Source: Serratia symbiotica (GTDB lineage Bacteria; Pseudomonadota; Gammaproteobacteria; Enterobacterales; Enterobacteriaceae). Taken from it: a DNA stretch of 37,662 nucleotides. The notes under the pieces were generated by a model. The model had not been told where the DNA came from. It did no database searches and saw nothing but the letters and a program-made list of their open reading frames with translations. The stretch spans positions 1 to 37,662 of the forward strand of contig JAAKDF010000015.1 in NCBI GenBank assembly GCA_011754105.1, given 5' to 3'. The position numbers were made by a program, and so were the translations under genes. This document shows, piece after piece, positions 8,323 to 16,771 of this stretch (its first letter is position 1; the number at the start of each line of letters is the position of its first letter).

Positions 8323-9925
8323 TCATTCATGGATGCAGGATGGTTGGTAATGCCTACGTTCGTCGCTCTGGGTAATCCAGCGTAATAGTGCGTGCAGGCC
8401 CCGGCCCTCCTTACGCGCCATGTCGCAGCGCACAATCAGTGCTGCTACCTGTACTAGATTGCGCAGTTCGATCAAGGCGTTGGAGATACAGAAGTTGGCA
8501 TAGTACTCGTTGATTTTCGGTTGCAGGGTATTGATGCGTCGCAGCGCGCGTTCCAGCCGTTTGGTTGTGTGTACAATGCCGACGTATTCCCACATGAATA
8601 GCCACAGTTCGTGCCAGTTATACTGGATAATTAACTGTTTATCCGCGTCGTCAACCATGCTCTTAACCCATGGCGACAACGGTTTGGTTGACTTAATTAA
8701 CGGCAGATGCTTCAAGATGTTTTTCGCCGTTGAGCAACCGTAAAACAGACACTCCAATAATTAGTTCGAAGCCATGCGGTTGGCTCCGTACAGGCGGGTT
8801 TAGCTGACCTCACCGATAGCATAAAACCTGTCGAGATCGGTGCGTCCATGTTGATCGACTATCACACCGCCACAGGTGTAGTGTGCAGCTGGCACGATCG
8901 GGATCGGCTGCGGCGTCAAATCGAATCCCAGCGCCAGCAAATTTTCATGGATCATCGGAAAATGCTGGCTAATGAATTCCGCTGGCTTGTGGCTTATGTC
9001 CAGGTACATGCAATATCGCCTAGTCGCTTCATTTCATGGTCGACAGCACGGGCGAAGATATCGCGCAGAGCTGATCAAAGTCTGGCATAAAGAGGATACA
9101 GTATGGCCGCTTGAGGTAAGAGCCTTCACCGCGCAGCGTCTCAGTTAGTAAGAAGTTACGCGCCTGCGGATAGAACAGGCAGGTCGGGTGGAATTAGTTA
9201 AATTCGAGGTTGGCGACTCAGGCAACCTGAGCGCCAAGCCATGGCTATGCCATCCACCTGAGGAGATCTCCGGGTTAGTGGTGTATTTGTGATACAATTT
9301 GGCTGCGCCGCCAGTGGCCAGTACCACCGTTCTAGCATGGTAGGTTTCTACCTGTTCCCGCTCGCTTTTCCAAACATAGGCACCGACTACCCTGTGGGTA
9401 CTTGGTAGGCTGATTTTGTTCGAGATGATCAGATCGACCGCATTGCGGCGATCCATCACACAAATATTAAGATGGGTGCTTGCTTTCCCCACCAGTGTGG
9501 TCTCTATTTCCTTACCAGTACTAGTAGCATCGGCAGAATGCTGCGGTGGCTGTGCCCCACCCTAGCGCGTCAGATAATAATGTTCTTTACCTTGGGGATT
9601 GACCTCAGTATCGAAAAACATGCCTTAATCGATCATCCACTGCACGCAATGGCGCGTATTACCAGTGATAAACTCGACGGCTTCTTTGTCGCACAGGCCG
9701 GCTCCGGCAATCAAAGTGTCATTAATCTGTGAGTCAATGCTGCCCGTTTCATAATAAACTGCGGCGATTCCGCCTTGGGCATAAAATGTGTCCCCTTCGC
9801 TGAGTGGCCACTTGCTAAGTACGGTAACTTTGCAATGCTGTGCTAAACGGCAGGGCCAGTGACAGGCCCGCAGAGCCGCTGATGACAGTCAGTACATCGC
9901 TGATATGTTAAGATGATAGTTGCAT
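8323..9925 (-). pseudogene. nadB: nadB pseudogene, L-aspartate oxidase
   Basis: NadB oxidises aspartate to iminoaspartate, the first step of de novo NAD synthesis. Recognisable fragments in order on the minus strand: the FAD-binding [10 protein letters not shown] near 9880 (stop codons upstream), [15 protein letters not shown] near 9440, [11 protein letters not shown] near 9310, [17 protein letters not shown] near 8990 with [22 protein letters not shown], and the C-terminal helical domain with [27 protein letters not shown] (8323-8757). At least four frameshifts or stops separate these pieces. A near-palindrome at 9210-9237 marks one frameshift. The pathway is lost although nadK remains. Confidence 0.93.
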
Positions 9926-10028
9926 AACGTATGATGTGTACAGAAGAAGAGTGAAATTCATGTTAGCCTAATTGCCAGGGGAAAAGCTACGGATGGAACG
10001 ACATTGATAGAAAGAACTATGGTGATAT

Positions 10029-10056
10029 GGAATTCATGTTCTATATGACTTTCAAA
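10029..10056 (+). promoter_or_regulatory. Candidate sigma-E promoter of rpoE
   Basis: GGAATTC (10029-10035), a 16-nt spacer, then TCAAA (10052-10056) fits the sigma-E consensus GGAACTT-N16-TCAAA with two -35 mismatches. It lies about 80 nt upstream of the rpoE start, where autoregulation by RpoE is known in E. coli. Confidence 0.6.
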
Positions 10057-10138
10057 CTAATGCTTGCTCAGGCAAATAATGTATGGCTGGCAGTACAATT
10101 TCACGCAGGGAAATAAATTTGGAGAGAATTTACCTCGG

Positions 10139-10714
10139 ATGAGCGAGCAGTTAACGGATCAAGTTCTGATAGAACGGATCCAAAAGGGTGATCAGAAATC
10201 ATTTAACTTACTGGTAGTGCGTTACCAGCATAAGGTAACGAGTATTGTTTCTCGCTATGTGCAGCAGGGTGACATACCTGATGTGGTGCAGGAATCTTTT
10301 ATTAAGGCCTATCGTGCACTGGAGTCATTCCGGGGCAATAGCGCTTTTTATACTTGGTTATATCGAATCGCTGTGAATACAGCAAAGAATTATCTAGTCG
10401 CGCAGAGGCGTCGCCCGCCATCCAGTGATGTAGATGTAAATGATGCGGAAAATCACGAAAGCGCAGGGGCACTGAAAGAAATTTCGAACCCTGAGAATTT
10501 AATGTTTTCAGAAGAGCTAAGGCAGATAGTTTTACGTACCATTGAGTCTCTCCCTGAGGAGCTTCGTATGGTAATTACTTTGCGGGAGTTGGATGGCCTA
10601 AGCTATGAAGAGATTGCTGCAATCATGGAATGCCCGATCGGAACAGTACGTTCGCGTATTTTCCGTGCACGGGAAGCTATCGATAATAAAATCCAACCGC
10701 AAACCCATCCTTAG
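10139..10714 (+). CDS. rpoE: RNA polymerase sigma factor RpoE (sigma-E)
   Basis: RpoE directs the envelope-stress response and is essential in E. coli. The ATG at 10139 begins MSEQLTDQVLIERIQKGDQK and gives 191 residues, the E. coli length, so I reject the longer upstream frame. Region 2 is intact (NLLVVRYQHKV, then DVVQESFIKAYRAL and FYTWLYRIAVNTAKNYLV, about 23-105). Region 4 with its helix-turn-helix is also intact (LPEELRMVITLRELDGLSYEEIA, then PIGTVRSRIFRAREAID). Its anti-sigma gene rseA, 30 nt downstream, is a pseudogene, and rseB too. A sigma-E-type promoter precedes it, so autoregulation may remain without the normal brake. Confidence 0.97.
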   Translation: MSEQLTDQVLIERIQKGDQKSFNLLVVRYQHKVTSIVSRYVQQGDIPDVVQESFIKAYRALESFRGNSAFYTWLYRIAVNTAKNYLVAQRRRPPSSDVDVNDAENHESAGALKEISNPENLMFSEELRQIVLRTIESLPEELRMVITLRELDGLSYEEIAAIMECPIGTVRSRIFRAREAIDNKIQPQTHP

Positions 10715-10744
10715 TAATGGCGGGTATAGGAAAAGTATTTAGGC

Positions 10745-11372
10745 ATGCAGAAAGAAAAGCTTTCCGCTTTAATCGATGGGGAGTTGTTCGATAGCGAACT
10801 GTTGAGTTACCTGTTAAAAGATCCGGGGACCCAACAAAGCTGGCAGAGTTATCACCTGATACGTGGTATCACTACGGGGGGATATCAGACAAGCAGTCAT
10901 ACATCTTGATATCGCCGATCGTGTTGCTGCTTCACTTGAGAAAGTAACCCATAGTGGGTGTTTCTTCTGTAATCTTGGAATCTCAGCCGCAATCTTACAT
11001 CTGGCAGAAGATACTATTCTGGAAGAATGTGCGCCCCTGGGTGAATTAGATTGCTCAGTTTGGTATGGCGGCCTGTTTTTCGCTGGTGATGATTGTTGGC
11101 GTACAACATCACAACCAGTCGGACAGTTAACTGGAGGTAGCCGAGTCACCGGCGTTTAATACATTGCTGATCATTGTTCAGACGTCACCGGTTAGCCTGG
11201 ATTTGTCGGCTGACAGTTTTTCCATCGGCAGTCGCCAATAGCAGCAGTTGCAGGAACAGCGCAAACGCATTAACGCAATGTTGCAGGATTATGAGCTGCA
11301 ACGCCGTCTGCATTCATAGCAGTAGTTTAAACAAGGCAACTATCAACATGCTGCCGGAACTTAGTTTTTAGG
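10745..11372 (+). pseudogene. rseA: rseA pseudogene, anti-sigma-E factor
   Basis: RseA is the inner-membrane anti-sigma factor that holds RpoE inactive. The start MQKEKLSALIDGELFDSELL and QSYHLIRG match the sigma-binding domain. The frame breaks at about codon 45 in a GGGGGG run near 10877, then resumes as HLDIADRVAASLEK in another frame. Further relics: WKNVRPWVN-stop, a membrane segment like VIVGVQHH, SPAFNTL, and QEQRKRINAMLQDYELQRRLHS followed by stops. At best the first 45 residues could be made. It sits between rpoE and the rseB relic, as in E. coli. Confidence 0.92.
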
Positions 11373-11387
11373 AATGCAGCAGCAGTA

Positions 11388-11800
11388 ATGAAGCAAATTT
11401 TGGTCTTCGTTTGCCTATTGAGGGTAGCCTACTCCACTCAAACTCCACTCAAACTCCACTCAAACTCCACTCAAACTCCACTCAAACTCCACTCAAACTC
11501 CACTCAAATATCGCTCCGGCGCAGAAAAATGAATCTAGGGCAATACTGCAACAGATGAGCAACGCTAGACGTTCTCTAAATTACAAATTTGCCTATATCG
11601 GCATCAGCAAACAGGACACTGAGTCGATGCATTATCGTTATGCGGTGATTGGCAAGCTGCCGCTTGAACAATTGTTGCATATGGATGGGTCACGAAGTGA
11701 AGTGTTGCTGCGTGGTGGCGAGATCAGTTACTTCGAATCCGGTTTTGAGCTATTTACCGACGATACCCCAAAAATAACGACAGTCATCCCCCAGTGATGT
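11388..11800 (+). pseudogene. rseB: rseB pseudogene, periplasmic sigma-E regulator
   Basis: ATG at 11388 opens MKQILVFVCLLR, like the RseB signal peptide. The mature part continues in a different frame with LLHMDGSRSEVLLRGGEISYFESGFELFT, matching E. coli LLQMDGPRREVVQRGNEISYFEPGLEPFT. It stops at 11797 after about a third of the protein; the rest is not recognisable. Seven perfect 11-bp repeats lie between the signal peptide and the mature part. RseB normally protects RseA from DegS cleavage. Confidence 0.85.
11432..11508 (+). repeat. Perfect 11-bp tandem repeat, 7 copies, in rseB relic
   Basis: The unit CTCCACTCAAA is repeated exactly seven times (77 bp) with no mismatch. Three units make 33 nt, so every frame reads the same 11-residue repeat STQTPLKLHSN without stops. 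Each change of one unit shifts the frame by two. With six copies the ATG at 11388 would be in frame with the downstream RseB-like codons; with seven it is not. Confidence 0.95.
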
Positions 11801-11830
11801 TGATTTCTACCGTTTGACGGCTGCTATTAC

Positions 11831-12010
11831 CTGAGCAAGCGCAGTTGGATGAATTGGATGCTGTATGGTATTGGCTGGAATCGTACACTCTTCATGGAAT
11901 CGCAGCCACGCTCAACCGACATGGGCTATTCACCAATTTAAACATTCCCCATACTTTTAAGGAAATCGTACAGGCGCTCGCCGCACATGAAAAATACCAT
12001 CGACTAATTT
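11831..12010 (+). pseudogene. Unidentified gene remnant, possibly from an NRPS-like protein
   Basis: One frame from about 11831 stays open for about 60 codons with protein-like composition: LDELDAVWYWLESYTLHGIA, then LNRHGLF and a HTFKEIVQALAAHEKYHRLI segment. Stops follow at about 12010. The helical pattern resembles the methyltransferase-type dimerisation helices in siderophore NRPS enzymes, which would fit the adjacent siderophore receptor fragment. This is a weak resemblance only, and I cannot name the gene. Confidence 0.3.
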
Positions 12011-12229
12011 GACAATAGTTGCGCCATACCTGGTGCTGTAAAAAATTTAGAGACATTACCGTTGCGCGGCAACCCTGACCAGATGCCCTGTGGAGCCATA
12101 CGCTGGCGTGTTATCTGGAAACATGCCTCGCCCACCATGCCTAACTGTTCAATCCTAGCCGTGCTTGGTCTGGTACTAGCGGCCACTTTCTCTCTGGGAA
12201 TTCATCTGCCGGAAGCGCCGCTACAGCCG

Positions 12230-12878
12230 TCATGGAGTGCTGGCGATACCCAGAAAATGGGCATCGCCAGCGCCTATAAGTCACCTAACCTATTCCAGAA
12301 CAACAAAAATTATTTGCTGTATAGCCAAGGCCAAGGTTGCGTGGGCAGCGATATCCTCAATGGCTGTTACCTAATTGGCAACGATAATCTGAAAGCGTAA
12401 ACCAGCGTCAATAAGGAGATCGGGCTGGAGTTCCATAACTCTGGCTGGTCTGCGTAACCTACTTCCGCAACGACTATCACGACAAAATCGAAGCGGGCAG
12501 TGCCCGGATCTCCCCACCAGCAGCTCCGGTACAGCAGTTTATCAGTGGGGAAACGTGCCGAAAGCGGTAGTCCAAGGTCTGGAAGGTATGCTGAATGTGC
12601 CTGTTAGCAAGAGCGTCTCCTGGAGCAACAACGCCACTTACATAATCGAAAACCAGAACAAGAGCACCGGCGATTACCTCTCGGTGATCACTAAGTTCAC
12701 CCTCAACTCTACCATGAGCTGGCAGGCCACCGAGGATTTGTTGATACAATCCACTCTAACTTGGTACGGCCGGCAAAAGCCGAAAAAGTACAATTATCAG
12801 GGCAAACGACTTACTGGATCTGAAAAACGCGAAGTTAGCTATTACGCAATAGTGGGGGACAGCGTAAAATTAAAATAG
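12230..12878 (+). pseudogene. fepA: fepA-like TonB-dependent siderophore receptor fragment
   Basis: This is the C-terminal part of an outer-membrane ferric-enterobactin receptor. One frame reads KMGIASAYKSPNLFQNNKNY, then YSQGQGC and GCYLIGNDNLKA-stop. The next reads KEIGLEF. A third frame (12555-12878) reads VPKAVVQGLEGMLNVPVSKS, NSTMSWQATEDLLIQSTLTW and YGRQKPKKYNY. All align in order with E. coli FepA. The plug domain and the N-terminal barrel are missing, and the last strands are cut at 12878. Its junction with the upstream rseB region is a rearrangement relative to E. coli. Confidence 0.85.
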
Positions 12879-12935
12879 GCAATGCTCCTCTTCATGCCGA
12901 TCTACGCTCATTTTTTCGATCAGGTAATAGCGGAT

Positions 12936-12969
12936 AACAAAACGCCCCCAGACTCACTCTGGGGGCGTT
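12936..12969 (-). terminator. Rho-independent terminator of gltP
   Basis: A GC-rich hairpin (AACGCCCCCAGA with its complement ending in GGGGGCGTT at 12969) is followed on the minus strand by TTTTG. It ends 12 nt past the gltP stop codon. Confidence 0.85.
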
Positions 12970-12981
12970 CGAGGATTCAGG

Positions 12982-14292
12982 CTAACTGGCCGATTTAGCT
13001 TTATCCGAGAGGAGTTCCTGCTCATAAGCTAGCGCCTTCTTGCAATCGAACTGGTGCTCCCACTTGGCAATGACCAGAGCCGCCAATGCGTTACCCACCA
13101 CGTTTAAAGCGGTACGTGCCATATCGAGGATACGATCAACACCAGCGATAAACGCCAGCCCTTCTAACGGAAGGCCAACGCTGCCCAATGTGGCAAGCAA
13201 GACCAAAAAGGAAACGCCAGGTACACCTGCAATACCCTTTGAGGTAACCATCAAGGTCAGTACCAAGATGATTTCATGGCCAAGCGACAGCTCAATCCCA
13301 TACAGCTGTGCAATAAAGATAGCGGTAATGCTTTGATACAGGGTTGATCCGTCTAGGTTAAAGGAATATCCGGTAGGAACCACAAAGCTGACGATCGACT
13401 TAGGCGCGCCATAAGCCTCCATCTTTTCAATGATGCGCGGCAGCACCGTTTCTGAACTGGCGGTAGAGTAGGCTAGGATCAATTCATTCTTCAGAATGCG
13501 GATCAGCATCCAGATGCGTAGGTTGCATAAACGCGCGACCATGCCCAATATTACGAAAGCAAAAAAGGCGAGGGCGAAATACACCAGAAGCACCAATTTA
13601 GCCAACGGCAACAGAGAGGTGAAGCCGAAGTTCGCCACCGTCACCGATATTAAGCCAAAAACCCCGATTGGCGCGTAAAGCATAACCATGTGGGTAACCT
13701 TGAACATGCTCTCTGAAACCGCTTTAAACATCTTCAGAAACGGTTCTTTGGTTGCCTTCGGTAATGAAGATAACCCTAGGCCAAATAACACCGAGAAGAA
13801 GATGAGAGGCAGTATGTCCCCGTTGACCATTGATGAGAAGACGTTAGACGGGATCAACGATAGTATGGTAGCCACCAGACTATGCGAACCACTCTGCATA
13901 TGCTCGGTGTTTTTCTCGTACTGCGAGATATCCACTGTGGTCAGCGTCGACATATCGATGCCGTGACCGGGTTGAAAAAAATTGGCCAGTGTTAACCCTA
14001 CCACTATAGCGATCGTGGTAATAACTTCGAAATATATAATCGTTTTTAATCCGATGCGCCCTAACTTCTTCGCATCTCCTACCCCAGCAATGCCGACAAT
14101 CAACGTAGAAATAACAATCGGCACGACAATCATTTTAATCAGACGAATAAAAATATCGCCCGCAGGGCTGAGAATATTGCTGACTAACCACTCATGGGAC
14201 TCGTCCTGATTATGCAATATCGAACCGACAATAATACCTAAAATCAACGCTATCAGTATTTGCCATGCAAGGCTAATCTTTACGTTTTTCAT
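12982..14292 (-). CDS. gltP: Glutamate/aspartate:proton symporter GltP
   Basis: GltP is an inner-membrane dicarboxylate/amino-acid:cation symporter that imports glutamate and aspartate with protons. From the ATG at 14292 (MKNVKISLAWQILIAL) there are 436 residues against 437 in E. coli; an in-frame TTG two codons earlier is less likely. The hydrophobic helices and both re-entrant-loop motifs are intact: the serine-rich AYSTASSETVLPR and VVPTGYSFNLDGSTLYQ, then TSKGIAGVPGVSF and the substrate-site helix with DRILDMARTALNVVGNA. An AAGGA site lies 9 nt before the start. It is isolated between the fepA fragment and an IS fragment, and it would import amino acids from the host. Confidence 0.96.
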   Translation of the reverse strand: MKNVKISLAWQILIALILGIIVGSILHNQDESHEWLVSNILSPAGDIFIRLIKMIVVPIVISTLIVGIAGVGDAKKLGRIGLKTIIYFEVITTIAIVVGLTLANFFQPGHGIDMSTLTTVDISQYEKNTEHMQSGSHSLVATILSLIPSNVFSSMVNGDILPLIFFSVLFGLGLSSLPKATKEPFLKMFKAVSESMFKVTHMVMLYAPIGVFGLISVTVANFGFTSLLPLAKLVLLVYFALAFFAFVILGMVARLCNLRIWMLIRILKNELILAYSTASSETVLPRIIEKMEAYGAPKSIVSFVVPTGYSFNLDGSTLYQSITAIFIAQLYGIELSLGHEIILVLTLMVTSKGIAGVPGVSFLVLLATLGSVGLPLEGLAFIAGVDRILDMARTALNVVGNALAALVIAKWEHQFDCKKALAYEQELLSDKAKSAS

Positions 14293-14298
14293 ATCCAA

Positions 14299-14592
14299 AA
14301 GTCCTTATAGAGACTCTCTTCCCTACATTAAACCATTGTGCAACGAAGAGAATACTTAATTATTTAATACAGGCCTATGTTAATTCAATGAATGCTTCAC
14401 CTGCCATTATAGTGTAACGCAGTATAAATCTTTACCATTTGAGAGGCCTTGTTTGCAAGCTTTGATTTGTTAATCTTTAGTACTGCATCGAATCACACAA
14501 ATATTACACCACACAAAAAATATAATACATTGTTATTAACCATGTAATTTTACTTAGGGTGGACTTCAACATACCATTTAGATAGTTTTTTA
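14299..14592. other. Upstream region of gltP, no gene seen
   Basis: About 290 bp of AT-rich sequence. I see no recognisable coding relic or clear promoter; it ends at the IS fragment. Confidence 0.5.
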
Positions 14593-14788
14593 GGCTTTGT
14601 TGAATAAACTTGATTTGGAATAAAGAGTCCCCTGAATGGGTATCTTTCAGGCAACGCGTACAGTTTCTGGCATACCGTCGAGCGTCATCTTGTTTAATGT
14701 ACAGATCATGGCTATAATCTCTGCAACTTGCGCATCATAATCTCGCAGCGACAAGTGAATACCAAATAGCTATTTTAATCTGTACATC
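14593..14788 (-). mobile_element. IS903-type element, 196-bp terminal fragment
   Basis: Begins with the terminal repeat GGCTTTGTTGAATAAA and matches the 3' end of the copy at 20661-21668 until TGTACATC at 14788, where homology stops abruptly. The sequence then passes into the end of the ybhB pseudogene. The rest of the element has been deleted. Confidence 0.85.
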
Positions 14789-14806
14789 TTTACTGGCGGA
14801 GAATCA

Positions 14807-15290
14807 AGTTTATTTCATCGTCAGGGTGGCGCTGCCGAGGTGGTGGAAATGCACATTAAAGCCCACCAGCGCCCCGCTACTAACTTCATCCACTTCAATA
14901 CTGCTTGTCTATATCTAACGCATGTATGGTAAACTGATAACGGTAGCTTTCGCCCTGCTGAGGTGTTGCGCCGCCGTAACCGATTGAGCCGAAGTCATTA
15001 CGGTTTTGAATGGCACCGGCTAGAAGCGAAGCCTTACAGGAACCTGTTCACGTATGCCCTGCGGAATATTTGCTACCACCCTTTATGATCACTATGCTCC
15101 AACCGGTTCTGGTTGGAGCATAGTGATCATAAAGGGTGGTAGCAAAGCTTTTGCTGCCTTCAGGTACGCCATCCCAGGCTAGGTGTGGCGATAGGTTTCT
15201 GCCGTGGCAGCCCATACTATTGAATACCTGTTATGCTAGCATTTTTGCGCCGTCTTACAAATCGTTGCTGTAAAAGCTCAAAGCTATAAA
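14807..15290 (-). pseudogene. ybhB: ybhB pseudogene (PEBP-family protein)
   Basis: E. coli has ybhB directly downstream of bioA in this orientation. On the minus strand the relic reads, in pieces: QVFNSMGCHGRNLSPHLAWD, GVPEGSKSFATTLYDHYAPT, IPQGIRE, then ESYRYQFTIHALDI and the C-terminus VGFNVHFHHLGSATLTMK-stop near 14815. Stops lie in the N-terminal part. The middle of the gene is overwritten by the right arm of a 36-bp-arm palindrome (15069-15146). Confidence 0.88.
15069..15146. repeat. Perfect 36-bp-arm palindrome with 6-nt loop inside ybhB pseudogene
   Basis: Arms 15069-15104 and 15111-15146 are exact reverse complements; the loop is GGTTCT (15105-15110). On the minus strand the first arm encodes native YbhB sequence (SFATTLYDHYAPT). 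The second arm stands where WHWVVVNLPADT is expected in E. coli YbhB, after which native sequence (IPQGI) resumes. There is no T run, so it is not a normal terminator. Confidence 0.95.
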
Positions 15291-15408
15291 GACCTATAGT
15301 AGTCGGTAATAATGGAGCTTTTAAGTTAGGTCGTTTGACTAGAACAATGTAAGTCCATCGTCGGCAATAGGCTATGGACGCGGTTTATAGGCAGCCGAAT
15401 CTGTTGCT

Positions 15409-16683
15409 TCAGCGCACTGCGGCCGCTACCGCCGCAGTCAGACGGCTAAGCGGCTCCGGCTCGATAATGTAGGGAGGCATCAAATAAATCAGCGTGCCGA
15501 ACGGACGTAGCCACACTCCGCTATCGACGAACTCGCGCTGTAATTGCGCTACATCTACCGGTTCGCGCATTTCCACCACTCCAATGGCCCCTAACACCCG
15601 TACATCCGCCACTTTTGGCTGTGCAGCCAAGGGCAACAACTGCTGTTTAAGCTGCGTTTCGATAGCGTTTACCTGTGCCTGCCAGCGATTTTCTGCCAGT
15701 AGCGTCAAGCTGGCTTCAGCTACCGCACAGGCCAGCGGGTTGCCCATAAAGGTTGGCCCATGCATAAAGCAGCCAGCGGCACCTTTGCTGATGGTGTTCG
15801 CGATCTGGCGGCTGGTCAGGGTAGCGGAAAGTGTCATGTAGCCGCCAGTCAGCGCTTTGCCCAAGCAGAGAATGTCCGGCACCACCCCAGCATGCTCACA
15901 GGCAAATAGCTTGCCGGTACGGCCAAAGCCAGTAGCTATCTCATCGGCTATCAGCAGTACCTGATAATGGTCGCACATTTCGCGTACCCGCTTAAGATAG
16001 GTTGGGTGATAGATGCGCATACCTCCAGCGCCTTGTACTATGGGTTCGAGGATCACTGCGGCCACCTCGTCAGCGTGCTGTTGCAGCAATGCAGAGAACG
16101 GCGCAATGTCTTGTTCATTCCACTCTTCATCAAAACGGCACTGCGGCGCAGGGGCAAACAAATGCTGGGTGAGGAAGCCCTGATACAAGCGGTGCATCGA
16201 GTTATCGGGATCGCACACAGACATCGCGCCAAAGGTATCGCCATGATAACCGTGGCGCAGGGTCAGCATATACTGCCGCCGTTCTCCGCGTGCCTGCCAG
16301 TATTGCAGCGCCATCTTCAACGCCACTTCTACTGCCACTGAACCTGAGTCCGCCAAAAATACGCATTGCAACGCCTGCGGCGTCATCTCCACCAGCCTAA
16401 GGCATAGCGCGATGGCGGCGGGGTGGGTAATGCCGCCGAACATCACATGCGACATTTTCTCTAACTGCTGCGTGGCAGCCAGGTTCAACTGTGGGTGGTT
16501 GTAACCGTGGATCGCTGCCCACCAGGAGGACATGCCATCTACCAGACGCCTGCCATCAGCCAGATGCAACTCAACACCAGCGGCTGCTTTAACCGGATAG
16601 CAAGGTAATGGATGGCTCATAGAGGTGTAGGGGTGCCAGATATGGTGCTGATCGAACACCAAGTCGGTCTGGGTGATAGACAT
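15409..16683 (-). CDS. bioA: Adenosylmethionine-8-amino-7-oxononanoate aminotransferase (BioA)
   Basis: BioA converts KAPA to DAPA in biotin synthesis, with S-adenosylmethionine as amino donor and PLP as cofactor. The 424 residues are collinear with E. coli BioA (429). Key sites: HIWHPYTSM (14-22), [14 protein letters not shown] (52-65), the phosphate-binding SGS (113-115), [11 protein letters not shown] (247-257) and the PLP lysine in CLGKALTGG (Lys276). It is transcribed divergently from bioBFCD. The start codon at 16683 is only 2 nt from the BirA-type operator, and no Shine-Dalgarno sequence is visible, so the leader must be very short. Confidence 0.97.
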   Translation of the reverse strand: MSITQTDLVFDQHHIWHPYTSMSHPLPCYPVKAAAGVELHLADGRRLVDGMSSWWAAIHGYNHPQLNLAATQQLEKMSHVMFGGITHPAAIALCLRLVEMTPQALQCVFLADSGSVAVEVALKMALQYWQARGERRQYMLTLRHGYHGDTFGAMSVCDPDNSMHRLYQGFLTQHLFAPAPQCRFDEEWNEQDIAPFSALLQQHADEVAAVILEPIVQGAGGMRIYHPTYLKRVREMCDHYQVLLIADEIATGFGRTGKLFACEHAGVVPDILCLGKALTGGYMTLSATLTSRQIANTISKGAAGCFMHGPTFMGNPLACAVAEASLTLLAENRWQAQVNAIETQLKQQLLPLAAQPKVADVRVLGAIGVVEMREPVDVAQLQREFVDSGVWLRPFGTLIYLMPPYIIEPEPLSRLTAAVAAAVR

Positions 16684-16685
16684 GA

Positions 16686-16719
16686 TTGTAAACCAATTTT
16701 AATTCATAATGGTTGACAG
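16686..16719. promoter_or_regulatory. BirA operator (bioO) between bioA and bioB
   Basis: Left half TTGTAAACC (16686-16694) matches the consensus perfectly. The right half, GGTTGACAG (16711-16719) after a 16-nt spacer, differs from GGTTTACAA at two positions. BirA with biotinyl-AMP binds this site to repress both bio transcripts in E. coli. The right half also creates TTGACA, a good -35 element for bioB. Confidence 0.85.
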
Positions 16720-16771
16720 TATATCCACAATATTTACACTGACGACACTTTTTCGTTTTGGAGACGCCATA

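Noticed and set aside
10012-10046. Alternative sigma-E promoter (GAACTAT and TCTAT)
   Set aside because: The spacer is about 19-20 nt, too long; GGAATTC-N16-TCAAA fits better.
10064-10138. N-terminal extension of rpoE
   Set aside because: The extension overlaps the likely sigma-E promoter start region and has no family support; MSEQLTDQ at 10139 is the conserved start.
11432-11508. CRISPR array (regular short repeats)
   Set aside because: Units are 11 bp and directly abutting without spacers; it is a simple tandem repeat.
13040-14209. Several open frames on the plus strand opposite gltP
   Set aside because: They are antisense shadows of a conserved transporter; no homology and no ribosome sites.
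15069-15146. Transcription terminator for bioA
   Set aside because: No T run on either strand, it lies inside a gene relic, and one arm is native ybhB coding sequence.
16709-16771. Upstream extension of bioB to 16709
   Set aside because: It runs through the BirA operator and promoter; the ATG at 16772 has a ribosome site and gives exactly the E. coli length.
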